From Nostoc sp. XA010 (lineage in GTDB: Bacteria; Cyanobacteriota; Cyanobacteriia; Cyanobacteriales; Nostocaceae), in the NCBI RefSeq assembly GCF_020829625.1, contig NZ_JAIVFX010000033.1, positions 1-64,000 of the forward strand: 64,000 nt of DNA, in the 5' to 3' direction. Below, piece after piece: positions 17,290-26,061 of the stretch (position 1 is the stretch's first letter; every line of letters starts with the position of its first letter). The notes under the pieces were generated by a model. It was given only the letters and a program-made list of their open reading frames with translations. It was not told the origin of the DNA and searched no databases. The translations under genes were made by a program, and so were the position numbers.

Positions 17290-18921
17290 ATGCCTCTATC
17301 AAATTCTGTCATTCGTTGCTACACACCCCCTACTTGCACGCTAGAAGTATTCGCGCAAAGCTCTCCTCTGTCGCGTTGGATGGGGAAAACTGTCCTCAAG
17401 CACCTGAGCTTTGAGCTTCGTTTTGATGATCCCCGACTACCAGAAGAACACAGAGTTCCAATTCGGGGCGATCGCGATCAACTCGAAGCTTTATGTGATG
17501 CAGTCACAAGCTATGTACAGCAATTCCTCCAACAGTCTCCAGAAAGCTTTTGCGTCAGTTTCTCCGATACCCAGGAGTCAAGCACAGCATTAGGTGAGCC
17601 GGAATTAAAGTCCTCTACAAAAACATTAAATTCCTTTAGTACCCAGATTCCTGGGGCAAATATCCGCTTAGAACCAAGCAACCATTTAACTCACAACTTA
17701 TTTCTCGATTCTCTTGCCAACCAATCATCTGGCCCCGTAATTCAACTCAGTCTGCTGCAACTATTCGATTTGGCCAGTGCTTTAGATGAGTACTCAACTG
17801 ATGTCATGGCACTCCCAACTCTCAACAGCACTTCGACTCTGAGATTCCCTGCTTGGGCACCTGTTGCCGCAGTATTAGTATTAGGTGTAGGTTTATTACC
17901 ACTTACTTGGCAATATGCTAACAACGTTAGACAAAACCAACAGCAGACAGCTAAAACAGCAGATCCAGAAGCGGTAAAGGCTGCTTTAGAAACTTCACCC
18001 TCACTAAACTTTCCCACGCCTCAACCTGGACTCACCACTCCATCAGAGAATTTGCTAGGTTCCACTCCTCCACTTTCCACATCCACTTTACCCCAAGCAC
18101 CTCTAACAGCCCCTAGTTCTAGTTTCTCTACAGCGCCACCTCTAAATGCACTGACAATACCTCAAGGGAAGACTTCAACCCTTTCGACTAATCCGGCGAT
18201 GCCTCCGGCGAGCTTCTCTACGGGACGCTCCGCAAACGCTAACGCACCATCTAGCAAAATCCCAGGCCAGGAAATCGCTATATTACCAAATCTTGCACAG
18301 AATCCTCCAGGGTCAAGTACCCAACCTGGTACTCTCCCTAAGCTGCGAGATTTGCCACCCAGGCTATCTTCTAACACAAGCAGCTTACCAACTAATATCT
18401 CACCAGTTGTCCCCCCATCTCTTGACACCATACCTAATAGTGGCAATACTCCAACCCAACCCTCCCCACTAACCTCACAACAGCTAGAGGAAAGAATTAA
18501 TTCCCTACAGCAACCTTCTCCTGGAGAGAAACCTGCTTCACAACTTTCCTCCTCTAGAACTGCCAATAATCCTTTTATCGATCAATTAGGGAACGAACGC
18601 CAAAGCCCCACATCCACAGAAGTGGCTACTGGCACATTATTTGATACACCTCAAGTAGCAGAAGCTAGAGAATACTTAAAAAAACGTTGGCAACCACCCA
18701 CTGGATTAGGACAAACATTAGAGTACAGTTTAATAGTCAGTGTTGACGGCACAATTGAACGAATTATTCCTCTCAATAAGTCAGCAAGAGACTTTATTGA
18801 TAACGCTGGGATGCCTGAAGTTGGGAAACCTTTTGTTTCCGCCAACAAACGCGGACAAAATGTCAAAATTCGAGTTGTTCTCACTCCTGATGGCAAGGTA
18901 CAGACTTTTCCAGATGAATAA
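17290..18921 (+). CDS. DUF4335 family membrane protein with repeat-derived insert
   Basis: A 543-residue protein with three parts. The conserved N-terminal domain begins MPLSNSVIRCYTPPTCTLEV and includes FELRFDDPRLPEE. A single membrane helix lies at about residues 195-215 (WAPVAAVLVLGVGLLPLTW). It is followed by about 200 residues rich in Pro, Ser, Thr and Asn, and a conserved C-terminal module, VAEAREYLKKRWQPP to KVQTFPDE. A palindromic genome repeat at 18196-18247 is read through in frame inside the low-complexity part. Topology suggests a cytosolic N-terminus with an extended C-terminal stalk. Partner of the DUF3038 gene upstream; function unknown. Confidence 0.85.
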   Translation: MPLSNSVIRCYTPPTCTLEVFAQSSPLSRWMGKTVLKHLSFELRFDDPRLPEEHRVPIRGDRDQLEALCDAVTSYVQQFLQQSPESFCVSFSDTQESSTALGEPELKSSTKTLNSFSTQIPGANIRLEPSNHLTHNLFLDSLANQSSGPVIQLSLLQLFDLASALDEYSTDVMALPTLNSTSTLRFPAWAPVAAVLVLGVGLLPLTWQYANNVRQNQQQTAKTADPEAVKAALETSPSLNFPTPQPGLTTPSENLLGSTPPLSTSTLPQAPLTAPSSSFSTAPPLNALTIPQGKTSTLSTNPAMPPASFSTGRSANANAPSSKIPGQEIAILPNLAQNPPGSSTQPGTLPKLRDLPPRLSSNTSSLPTNISPVVPPSLDTIPNSGNTPTQPSPLTSQQLEERINSLQQPSPGEKPASQLSSSRTANNPFIDQLGNERQSPTSTEVATGTLFDTPQVAEAREYLKKRWQPPTGLGQTLEYSLIVSVDGTIERIIPLNKSARDFIDNAGMPEVGKPFVSANKRGQNVKIRVVLTPDGKVQTFPDE

Positions 18922-19821
18922 AAGTAAATTAATCAGTTTAACCTGAGATATTCCACTAGGCGTTGCTGATTGGGGTATGAAAACAATTGTGCGTTGTGGT
19001 GAAAATCCTTGTAGAGACGTAGAATTCTACGTCTCTACATCCAAGTTCATACCTCGATTTAGCAACGGCTTCCACTAGTCACAACAACCGCCTAATAATA
19101 AATTACTCTTGCTTATAGCTAAAGTCGTCTAAAGACTACTAGTAAACGGTTTCAGTCCACTTGAGTGGACTTTGGCTATTAGCCTCAGACTTCAGTCTGA
19201 GGCGGGCTAGTACCGCAAGACGGAAGTCAAAAGTCATTTATCAAAAGTCAAAAAAATTCTAAAGTTATACAGAATTAATTACACAACGTCATTGCGAATG
19301 TAGCGTTTGCGGTAGCGTCTCTAAGAGTTGCGTAATGTTCGCTCTTAGCGTTCCCGCAGGGTAGCAATTCGCTTGCAGTTGGGATTGCTTCTATACGAAA
19401 TGCTCCGTTCCCAATGACTATAAATATTTTGTCCAGCTACTTATTCCAAGCTCTTGTGCCATTTAAAATGGTATCTTTATTTTCGCGCCCCCTGTACCAG
19501 TTGGTTTATCCAGAATGCTGTAAGATTTCAGTTTAATGCCACTTATAAAACTGGTACATACCCTTGTGCTATTTTCTACTTACTTCAGTTGCTTTTGAGC
19601 TTGCTTTTTGGAGTCCAGTTACCAAACTGGTCTTACTATTGATACCAGTAAACTTACCACTCAATACAATTACTGTTAACACCAATTCTCCAAAATGAAA
19701 TTATAGATACAAGTTTGGGAACCCAGATTAAATCTGATTTTTCTTAATTACGTAGCTTGCTTCTCTCTGGAGGCGAGTATTACGAATTGGTATAAATCAC
19801 TCATATCAAATAGTAGGAAAT
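18922..19821. other. Palindrome-rich intergenic region
   Basis: Nine hundred bases without a credible gene. In order it holds a perfect 28-bp palindrome (19011-19038), a row of hairpins (about 19127-19207) with arms AGTCCAC/GTGGACT and GCCTCAGACT/AGTCTGAGGC, an interspersed repeat bounded by GTCATTGCGAA and TTCCCAATGAC (about 19286-19420), and GTACCAGTT/AACTGGTAC arms about 50 bases apart (19493-19559). A 62-codon ORF at 19454 shows no recognisable protein character. Confidence 0.6.
19011..19038. repeat. 28-bp perfect palindrome (GTAGAGACG family)
   Basis: GTAGAGACGTAGAA is followed at once by its exact complement. Two relatives with a GCGATTAATCGC core occur at 23883-23910 and 24598-24625, so this is an interspersed palindromic family. 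All three lie next to gene ends. Confidence 0.85.
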
Positions 19822-20106
19822 ATGCAAACAATTGGTACTCAGAAAGACAGTCCAGCTTGGGTTATTCAAACTTGGGCAGCTTTTGTAATTTCTATTTCTA
19901 TGACCACCTTCGGCATTGTAAACTTACCTGTAAATGGCTGGGTGAAAGGCTTTATGGGTATGGGTATGGCTTTCTCTGTTGGCTCAACTTTTACTTTGGC
20001 GAAAACTACTAGAGACTTGCATGAAAATAGAAGATTGACCGCTAGGTTAGACGAGGCAAAAGTAGAAAAATTGCTTTCACAACACGATCCTCTAAATTTT
20101 AAATAA
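19822..20106 (+). CDS. YiaA/YiaB two-helix membrane protein
   Basis: A 94-residue inner-membrane protein with two hydrophobic helices, WVIQTWAAFVISISMTTFGI and a second ending in GMGMAFSVGSTFTLAKT, joined by a short turn, and a charged C-terminal tail (RDLHENRRLTARLDEAKVEKLL). This matches the YiaAB two-helix domain. Function is unknown. It is transcribed alone and ends before a strong terminator at 20235-20262. Confidence 0.85.
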   Translation: MQTIGTQKDSPAWVIQTWAAFVISISMTTFGIVNLPVNGWVKGFMGMGMAFSVGSTFTLAKTTRDLHENRRLTARLDEAKVEKLLSQHDPLNFK

Positions 20107-20234
20107 AGGCAGCGATAACAATTTGGGATTAATGGGATCTAAATAGAAATCCCTTTCAGCAATATCAAATAATACTAACTTTTAGCATTTGATGTGATTT
20201 ACACATCAAAAATTAACTAGTATGACGAAAAGTA

Positions 20235-20262
20235 AAAGGACTGGATACCAGTCCTTTTTTAT
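20235..20262. terminator. Rho-independent terminator, probably bidirectional
   Basis: The stem AAAGGACTGG / CCAGTCCTTT has a three-base loop and is followed by TTTT on the plus strand. The complement also ends in a T-rich run. It lies between the convergent YiaA-like gene and the ferredoxin operon and can serve both. Confidence 0.88.
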
Positions 20263-20282
20263 TTTGATTTAAGGTTTTTATC

Positions 20283-20744
20283 TTAATAACGGGATTTTTT
20301 AGTTTTTAACTTTTGCTTTTTACGCCGACGTTCGCTAGCAGGAACTGCATATTCCACCGGATAACCGACTACAGGAATTACCTGATATTGCCGTTCTTGT
20401 TCTAATTTTTTCAGTTCAGTGTAATCAACCCAATGAATGCAATCAACTGGACAAGTGTCAATTGCTTCTTGGATAATTTCTTCAGCGTCCCCATCTTGCC
20501 GAACCACGCGCGATCGCCCGTAATCTGGTTCAATGTAAAAGGTATTACGTGCAACATGAGCGCAATGCTTGCAACCAATACAAGTGATTTCGTCAACATA
20601 AACACCATTTTGGCGCAGAAAACCGCCCAATTCCGGTTCTAAACCAGAACGTTCTGGGGCATCCCGTAAAAAACCCCCTAATTCTGGTTCCAAACCGGAA
20701 CGATTTTCTTCTTGTTCTTCAAGCGACGGCAGAAAATCAGCCAT
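20283..20744 (-). CDS. 4Fe-4S ferredoxin with duplicated N-terminal peptide
   Basis: A 153-residue ferredoxin-like electron carrier. Cluster ligands are Cys55, Cys58 and Cys61 in CIGCKHC and Cys98 in CPVDC; Cys102 is an additional cysteine. The cluster domain ends near residue 110, followed by a basic tail rich in Arg and Lys. Before the domain, the 13-residue peptide RSGLEPELGGFLR occurs twice (residues 15-27 and 32-44). The gene shares one base with ycf35 upstream (TAATG), so translation is probably coupled. The operon order DUF2997-ycf35-ferredoxin suggests a role tied to the Ycf35 protein; the electron partner is unknown. Confidence 0.9.
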   Translation of the reverse strand: MADFLPSLEEQEENRSGLEPELGGFLRDAPERSGLEPELGGFLRQNGVYVDEITCIGCKHCAHVARNTFYIEPDYGRSRVVRQDGDAEEIIQEAIDTCPVDCIHWVDYTELKKLEQERQYQVIPVVGYPVEYAVPASERRRKKQKLKTKKSRY

Positions 20745-21130
20745 TACGCACTCCAGCGCTGTACTACCAGGCGAATTGAACCATCTTCATTTTTTTGTTG
20801 TTCAGAGACTTGAAAACCAACACGAGCGGTTTCTTTGACAACTGTTTGATAAGCATAGCGCTGTGTTACCTGGCGTAAAAATCCGTCCACAGACAGGTTT
20901 TGCTGCCAATATTGCAAGTCAGCTACCAGTTCATATTCCTTACCATTCCATTTAAAGCCGATGTCATAGCCATTTTCCTGCTCAATACTAACTTCCGCAG
21001 GATGGGTTTGACCGCGATAGCCACGGACTTCGCGTGGCCCGGGTTTCCAGTCTACGCCCAATTCAGTCAAAGCATCTTTCAAAGAATCAAGGTTACGGAT
21101 TTGAGTCTTAATTTGGCTAAAGTGTGACAT
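20744..21130 (-). CDS. ycf35: Ycf35 / DUF1257 family protein
   Basis: A 128-residue protein conserved in cyanobacteria and plastids of red algae. Features include MSHFSQIKTQIRNLDSLKDAL at the start, GYDIGFKWNGKEYELVADLQYW, and the C-terminal QRYAYQTVVKETARVGF. Function is unknown. It is the middle gene of a three-gene operon and its stop overlaps the ferredoxin start by one base. No signal peptide or membrane helix. Confidence 0.93.
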   Translation of the reverse strand: MSHFSQIKTQIRNLDSLKDALTELGVDWKPGPREVRGYRGQTHPAEVSIEQENGYDIGFKWNGKEYELVADLQYWQQNLSVDGFLRQVTQRYAYQTVVKETARVGFQVSEQQKNEDGSIRLVVQRWSA

Positions 21131-21169
21131 GGTGGTTGTGAATTAATTACACTAAACTACTGTGAAAAC

Positions 21170-21379
21170 TTACCAATCGCTGTAAGTGGTGTGTGTATTC
21201 GCCACATTAGATTGCTGCACCTTGGCGGCGAAATATTCTGAGGTTGGCTCATGATTAAGTACTTGCCCCAGCTGTGCCTCTATTGCTGCTGTAACCTCAG
21301 CGCAAGAAGCCCCCACAATGCCAGTGACTTTTTCTTGTACCCGACCGTCTGGATAGATTATGAACTCTAATGTCTCCAT
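21170..21379 (-). CDS. DUF2997 family protein
   Basis: A small soluble protein of 69 residues beginning METLEFIIYPDGRVQEKVTGI, with C...VTAAIEAQLG and a Tyr-rich end, as in DUF2997. The ATG at 21379 is chosen over a TTG four codons upstream because the conserved domain begins here. It lies 39 bases before ycf35 on the same strand. DUF2997, DUF1257 and ferredoxin genes recur together in cyanobacteria, which supports a common function that is still unknown. Confidence 0.85.
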   Translation of the reverse strand: METLEFIIYPDGRVQEKVTGIVGASCAEVTAAIEAQLGQVLNHEPTSEYFAAKVQQSNVANTHTTYSDW

Positions 21380-21391
21380 GCTCTTGGCCAA

Positions 21392-21869
21392 CCAGGATAA
21401 GTACGCTTAAATTCTACTGCCTTAGCAGAAGGCTACAAATATAGCCGTAGGAACATTTTTACTTAGATACAAACTTACCATTTGTTAAATAATGTTCCAT
21501 CTCTCAATATATATATCTCAGAATCTTTACAAAAATTATTAATTTTGTAAGCAGTTACATTACTATTTAGTTAGTCTCTCTCAACCTCATCAATTAGTCA
21601 AGGTAACTACTGAGCTTACCAAGTAAACGCCAAAAGTCCTAAATATAAGCATTAGAGGTGATATAGCCAGCAAGGCAATTCACAAAAATATAAAATTTAG
21701 TGAAAAACTTTATCATTAGATAAACCTTATTCTCTTAAGGTTTTCCAGGTATGTTGGATGTAGCGTAGCGTATGCTGCAAGAGTAGTAGCCGCCCTATAC
21801 CCCTTGAGTACGTGGTGGCAAGTAAGCTCTGGTGACAACTAATCATTAGGTAAAAATACTCCTTTTGAT
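21392..21869. other. Intergenic region upstream of the DUF2997 operon
   Basis: About 480 AT-rich bases with no protein-coding signal. A fragment near 21765-21835 (GTAGCGTAGCGTATGCTGC and following) looks like worn interspersed repeat. The operon promoter should lie in the first 150 bases; no clear motif was found. Confidence 0.35.
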
Positions 21870-22094
21870 TTATGAACTTATAGAAGGAGCCAGTTGCCAA
21901 ACCCTCGAATACTCTCTAATTACTTGCCGAGCCTGAGCAGAAATAAATATTCTAGCTGTTTTAACAGCAATCTTTGCGGCATCTCGGCGACGTTTAAACT
22001 CGCCTTCTTTACTGTGATATTCTTTTGCTAAATATGCCATTTCTCTAGTAACATAATGCTTATTAATTAAGTGAAAGTTGCAAGCTAATAACAT
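21870..22094 (-). CDS. Small hypothetical protein, strongly basic
   Basis: A 74-codon ORF from ATG, rich in Lys and Arg (KEYHSKEGEFKRRRDAAKIA) with predicted helical character. I do not recognise the family. The charged, heptad-like pattern looks more like real protein than a random frame, and the frame is free of repeat sequence, but there is no ribosome binding site worth noting. It lies back to back with a decayed PIN toxin gene, so it could also be a remnant. Confidence 0.4.
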   Translation of the reverse strand: MLLACNFHLINKHYVTREMAYLAKEYHSKEGEFKRRRDAAKIAVKTARIFISAQARQVIREYSRVWQLAPSISS

Positions 22095-22150
22095 TATTTA
22101 AACACTTTAGCTGTTTACTTTTACTTTAAGCAAGGAAGAAAATTTCGTAA

Positions 22151-22665
22151 AATTATGTTCCAAATAAACGCCCATCAACAACCTCACCGCTAACCATCTT
22201 CATTCACTACAACAGCTTTACTGGACAGTCCTAATTCCTGAAGCTGTGTACCGAGAACTGACTGATCCCAACTTCCTAGTTGCAGGTGCAACTTAAGTAG
22301 AAAGTTTTATCTAGATTCAAACTCGTCCAGTTCAAGATCGTATACTGATTGAAGCACTCAGCAATTAACTGGATATTGGCGAAGCTAAAGCGATGTGTGA
22401 CGACAAGCCACTCCATGTCTACGCTCTAGTGCTGGAAATGAAAGCAGATCAAGTTTTGATTGATGAACGTCGCGATCGCATGGTTGCGGCTTATCATAAA
22501 TCTTAGTTAGTTACACAGGAATTTTAGGGCATCTTGATTGAAGGTAAAAGTCAAAGGCTAATTTCTGCCGTGAAACCTCTGTTAGACGCTCTAATTAATT
22601 AAGCAGAATTTTGGGTGGCTGAACCTTTATACAAGAAGGTTTTGCAGCTTGTTGATGAAAATTAA
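22151..22665 (+). pseudogene. Decayed PIN-domain toxin gene (DUF3368-like)
   Basis: One frame reads as a PIN nuclease: TPINNLTANHLHSLQQLYW, VLIPEAVYRELTDPNF, IQTRPVQDRILIEAL, LDIGEAKAM, ADQVLIDERRDRMVAA, GILIEGKSQRLISAVKPLLDAL and EPLYKKVLQLVDEN. From 22186 to 22665 there is no indel, yet six in-frame stops (TAA or TAG) interrupt it and no start codon survives. PIN proteins of this type are VapC-like RNases of toxin-antitoxin pairs; no antitoxin gene is seen next to it. Non-functional by any standard reading. Confidence 0.8.
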
Positions 22666-22843
22666 TTTTTGATACTGTACAAGTAGCTTACATAAAAAAA
22701 ACATCAGTCAGCCAAAGAACCCAGGATAATGAATCATAATTAACCTTTATAGCTTTGAGCTATCAGCCATCAGCCGCCAGTTACAAGCCGGAAGCTGAGA
22801 TGGCGAATGCTAAAGGCTTTTGATTCAACTTAACCAATTGACT

Positions 22844-23866
22844 ATGAATTCCGAAAAAGTCAAAAATTCTCTAAATATTTCGCCAGCGATACGCATAGGA
22901 GTACTAGGTTTCGGCGGACTCGGACAAGCCGCCGCCAAGGTACTTGCTGCTAAACAGGAAATGATTTTAGTCGCCGCAGCAGATCAAAAAGGTTACGCTT
23001 ACGCTGCTGAAGGTTTAAATACTCAACAATGCATTGCAACCTACCAGTCGCAAGGTTCCGTAGGTCATTTAGAGCCAGTTGGTACGTTAACAAATCAAAG
23101 TATTCAGGATGTAATTGAAATAGCTCAACCTGTGGATGGGTATTTTCTGGCTTTACCCAACTTGCCAAATGATTTTATCCCCTCTGTAGCCAAAGAGTTT
23201 ATCAAATCTGGTTGGCGTGGGGTGCTAGTGGATGCGATTAAGCGCACCACTGCTGTAGAACAACTGCTAGGGATGAAAGAAGAACTGCAAGCAGCCGGGA
23301 TTACCTACATGACAGGCTGTGGTGCAACACCCGGATTGTTAACAGCCGCAGCAGCTTTAGCCGCCCAAAGCTACGCGGAAATTCATCAAGTCGAAATTAC
23401 CTTCGGGGTGGGAATTGCTAACTGGGAAGCTTACCGTGCCACCGTTCGGGAAGACATTGGCCACATGCCTGGTTACACAGTGGAAACCGCCAGGGCGATG
23501 ACTGATGCCGAGGTAGAAGCACTACTAGATAAAACTAATGGTGTGCTTACCTTGACGAATATGGAACACGCTGATGATGTGATGCTAGAGGTAGCGGGAA
23601 TAGTGGGGCGCGATCGCGTTACTGTTGGTGGTGTAGTCGATACTCGCAATCCTAAAAAGCCTCTCAGCACCAACGTTAAGGTAACAGGGCGCACCTTTGA
23701 AGGGAAAATTTCCACCCATACCTTTACTCTAGGAGATGAAACCAGCATGGCAGCCAATGTCTGCGGCCCTGCATTTGGCTATCTCAAAGCTGGTAGACAA
23801 TTGCACCAACGCGGCATCTATGGAATATTTACTGCTGCCGAAATTATGCCGCAGTTTGTTAGGTAA
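22844..23866 (+). CDS. Saccharopine dehydrogenase-like oxidoreductase
   Basis: An NAD(P)-dependent oxidoreductase of 340 residues with a Rossmann nucleotide-binding start, IRIGVLGFGGLGQAAAKVLA, then AAADQKGYAY and the substrate-domain block GITYMTGCGATPGLLTAAAA. Cyanobacterial annotations call this group saccharopine dehydrogenase-like; the substrate is not established. The ATG at 22844 is used; a TTG 24 bases upstream is less likely. The gene is monocistronic and followed by a palindromic repeat at 23883. Confidence 0.85.
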   Translation: MNSEKVKNSLNISPAIRIGVLGFGGLGQAAAKVLAAKQEMILVAAADQKGYAYAAEGLNTQQCIATYQSQGSVGHLEPVGTLTNQSIQDVIEIAQPVDGYFLALPNLPNDFIPSVAKEFIKSGWRGVLVDAIKRTTAVEQLLGMKEELQAAGITYMTGCGATPGLLTAAAALAAQSYAEIHQVEITFGVGIANWEAYRATVREDIGHMPGYTVETARAMTDAEVEALLDKTNGVLTLTNMEHADDVMLEVAGIVGRDRVTVGGVVDTRNPKKPLSTNVKVTGRTFEGKISTHTFTLGDETSMAANVCGPAFGYLKAGRQLHQRGIYGIFTAAEIMPQFVR

Positions 23867-23882
23867 TAATTAAAAGTTAGGA

Positions 23883-23910
23883 GTAGAGATGCGATTAATC
23901 GCGTCTCTAC
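23883..23910. repeat. 28-bp palindromic repeat (GTAGAGATGCG family)
   Basis: A GCGATTAATCGC core is flanked by GTAGAGAT and GTCTCTAC; one position mismatches (G-U in RNA). Same family as 19011-19038 and 24598-24625. It lies just after the oxidoreductase stop and could act as a transcription end signal. Confidence 0.8.
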
Positions 23911-24016
23911 AGGAATTAGGATTTAAAAATATAAAATCGCAAATTTGGAGCATATTTAGAGCCTCCGAACTTGCGATTTTAAACTCAAAACTCCTCACTA
24001 TTACTTCCTAACTTTT

Positions 24017-24577
24017 CTAAGTTAGTGGAACTTCTGGAGAGAAAATATCTGTGGAATTCTCTTCAAGCAGTGAATCTGAAGCTTGTATAATAAATGGAAG
24101 TTCCGCTCCTATAAGTCCTCGTTGGATGCGTTCTAAAGTCTCACTAAAAACGACAAACAGAGGATATATAGTATTAGCTCCTTCACTCAAAATATGACTG
24201 TGACGGAGAGGCATTAACCACTCATAATCATTGTCTAGCCAAACTTGAGTTTGTCGCCAGCGTCCTAACAAATCAGAAAAGTCTTCATCAGCACGATGAA
24301 TAAAGACTAGGATTTCTGCTCCAGTTTTGATTTTCCACTCTGGATCGCACATTAAAATTGCCACATCACAAGGTAAGCAAATCGTTTGTGAGGCTCTTGT
24401 CGTAGTATTGCGAAGACGGACAATTGGCAACGGGATAGTGATGACACTTTCATCTGGACGGCGCAGACTGGGAATCATCTCCAAGTATGGCCGATATTGT
24501 TTTAGTAAGGCGATCGCAGCTAGATGATTGCTGTACTCTGCCAAACTCGCTTCGTAGTAAGATTTTTGCACAGTCAT
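24017..24577 (-). CDS. Hypothetical protein, Nostoc-type
   Basis: A 186-residue soluble protein from ATG (MTVQKSYYEASLAEYSNH). The composition is ordinary, with alternating strands (VITIPLPIVRLR, CLPCDVAILM, ILVFIHRA) and a C-terminal helix-rich part. I do not recognise a family. It lies between two palindromic repeats and downstream of pilC on the same strand, but 150 bases of repeats separate them, so membership of the pilus operon is doubtful. Confidence 0.6.
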   Translation of the reverse strand: MTVQKSYYEASLAEYSNHLAAIALLKQYRPYLEMIPSLRRPDESVITIPLPIVRLRNTTTRASQTICLPCDVAILMCDPEWKIKTGAEILVFIHRADEDFSDLLGRWRQTQVWLDNDYEWLMPLRHSHILSEGANTIYPLFVVFSETLERIQRGLIGAELPFIIQASDSLLEENSTDIFSPEVPLT

Positions 24578-24597
24578 AGTTTATTAAATAGTTAGGA

Positions 24598-24625
24598 GTA
24601 CAGACGCGATTAATCGCGTCTGTAC
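24598..24625. repeat. 28-bp perfect palindrome (GTACAGACGCG family)
   Basis: GTACAGACGCGATT is followed by its exact complement. From 24645 to 24722 a run of CTCCTAA/TTAGGAG and AAAGTTA-type heptamers follows, reaching to just before the pilC stop. Confidence 0.85.
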
Positions 24626-24730
24626 ATGAATTAAGAATTAAATTAATCAGTTAGGAATTAAAAGTTAGAAATTAAAAGTTTTAATTCCTAACTCCTAACT
24701 CCTAACTTATAACTTTTAACTTTAAATCCT

Positions 24731-25954
24731 CTATCCCATCTTTTCAAATACTTTAAACATCGGTAAATACATTGCCAGCAAAATGGTTCCAACCATCCCC
24801 CCTACAAATACAATCATAACTGGTTCCAAAATACTGGTCATTGATTTTACTGCCTGCTCGACTTCATCTTCATAGAAATCCGCAACTTTCATCAACATTG
24901 TATCTAATTCTCCAGTTTCTTCTCCAATACTCATCATCTGAATTGCCATAGGCGGAAAAACGCTATCTTTTTGTAAAGCAATGCTAATCATCCCTCCTTG
25001 TTGAATCTCTATACGGGCTGCATCTATGGCATTGGCAATCACTTTGTTACCTGATGTATCTCGGACAATTTCCAAACAAGTTAAAATTGGTACACCTGAA
25101 CGAGTCAAAGAACCAAAAGTCCGGCTAAAGCGGGCAACCGAAGATTTTTGAATTAAGTCACCAAACAATGGCAACTTGAGAGAAAGGCGATCAATTGTGA
25201 TGCGGCCAACAGGAGTTTTACCGTATGCTGTAAAAGCAAATTTAAGTCCGATAAGACCAGCGAGAAGTCCGAAAGCGCCCGGACTTCTCAAAAATTTACT
25301 AGTATCCATCAAGAATTGCGTTAAAGGTGGTAATGTGATTCCAATTTCTTCAAAAATCTTGGCAAAAATCGGAATTAGAAAAATAGTCATACCGAGAAAG
25401 ATAACAACTGCGATAAAACCCACAACAGTTGGATAAGACATTGCTGATTTAATTTGGTTTTGTAACCGGGCAACATCTTCTAACAACTTAGCTAAACGAT
25501 TTAATACTTCGTCTAAAACACCACCAACTTCGCCAGCTTGAATCATACTCACGTATAGTCCATCAAAACAGTCAGGATGCTTACGCATTGCCTCTGAAAG
25601 ATTCATTCCGCTTTGAACATCGGTACTAATTTCCACAAGGGCTTGTTTCAGTTTAGTATTACTACACTGTTCAGAAAGTACGCCCAGGCTTCTAACGATC
25701 GCAACTCCCGCATTCATCAAAACGGCAAATTGACGCGAAAAAACAGCTTTGTCTTTCACAGAAACCTTAACTAAGGAATTCTGGAATTTTTTGAAGGCAA
25801 CCTCTGGCTGAAATCCTTGAAATTGTTTGAGTTCTTGGACTACAAAACCTTGATCTCTAAGATTAGTACGAGCTTGCACCAAGGATTCGGCAGTAATTTT
25901 TTCTGTTCGGGATTGTCCTTGAGAATCCCGAACACGAGCAACGTAGGTTGGCAT
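24731..25954 (-). CDS. pilC: Type IV pilus inner-membrane platform protein PilC
   Basis: Platform protein of the type IV pilus motor, sitting in the inner membrane between the PilB/PilT ATPases and the pilus fibre. The 407 residues show two homologous GspF domains: FSRQFAVLMNAGVAIVRSL with AGEVGGVLDEVLNRLA, and FSRTFGSLTRSGVPILTCLEI with GEETGELDTMLMKVADFYE. The usual three membrane helices are near residues 170, 220 and 380. Third gene of pilB-pilT-pilC, 107 bases after pilT. In Nostoc such pili drive gliding of hormogonia. The ATG start gives MPTYVARVRDSQGQ, as in relatives. Confidence 0.96.
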   Translation of the reverse strand: MPTYVARVRDSQGQSRTEKITAESLVQARTNLRDQGFVVQELKQFQGFQPEVAFKKFQNSLVKVSVKDKAVFSRQFAVLMNAGVAIVRSLGVLSEQCSNTKLKQALVEISTDVQSGMNLSEAMRKHPDCFDGLYVSMIQAGEVGGVLDEVLNRLAKLLEDVARLQNQIKSAMSYPTVVGFIAVVIFLGMTIFLIPIFAKIFEEIGITLPPLTQFLMDTSKFLRSPGAFGLLAGLIGLKFAFTAYGKTPVGRITIDRLSLKLPLFGDLIQKSSVARFSRTFGSLTRSGVPILTCLEIVRDTSGNKVIANAIDAARIEIQQGGMISIALQKDSVFPPMAIQMMSIGEETGELDTMLMKVADFYEDEVEQAVKSMTSILEPVMIVFVGGMVGTILLAMYLPMFKVFEKMG

Positions 25955-26061
25955 AAATCAATTCAAAATAGTGGTTATTTATTGGGGATTGGGCATGGGG
26001 TATAATGCAATGGACACAAGGGAAAGACTTACCCTGCAACTTCCTCATCTCCTCAGTTTTT

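Noticed and set aside
17133..17414. 93-codon ORF between DUF3038 and DUF4335
   Set aside because: Overlaps the conserved DUF4335 start in another frame and has no family features.
19454..19642. 62-codon hydrophobic ORF
   Set aside because: Lies in a palindrome-rich spacer, has no ribosome binding site, and its composition fits translated AT-rich DNA.
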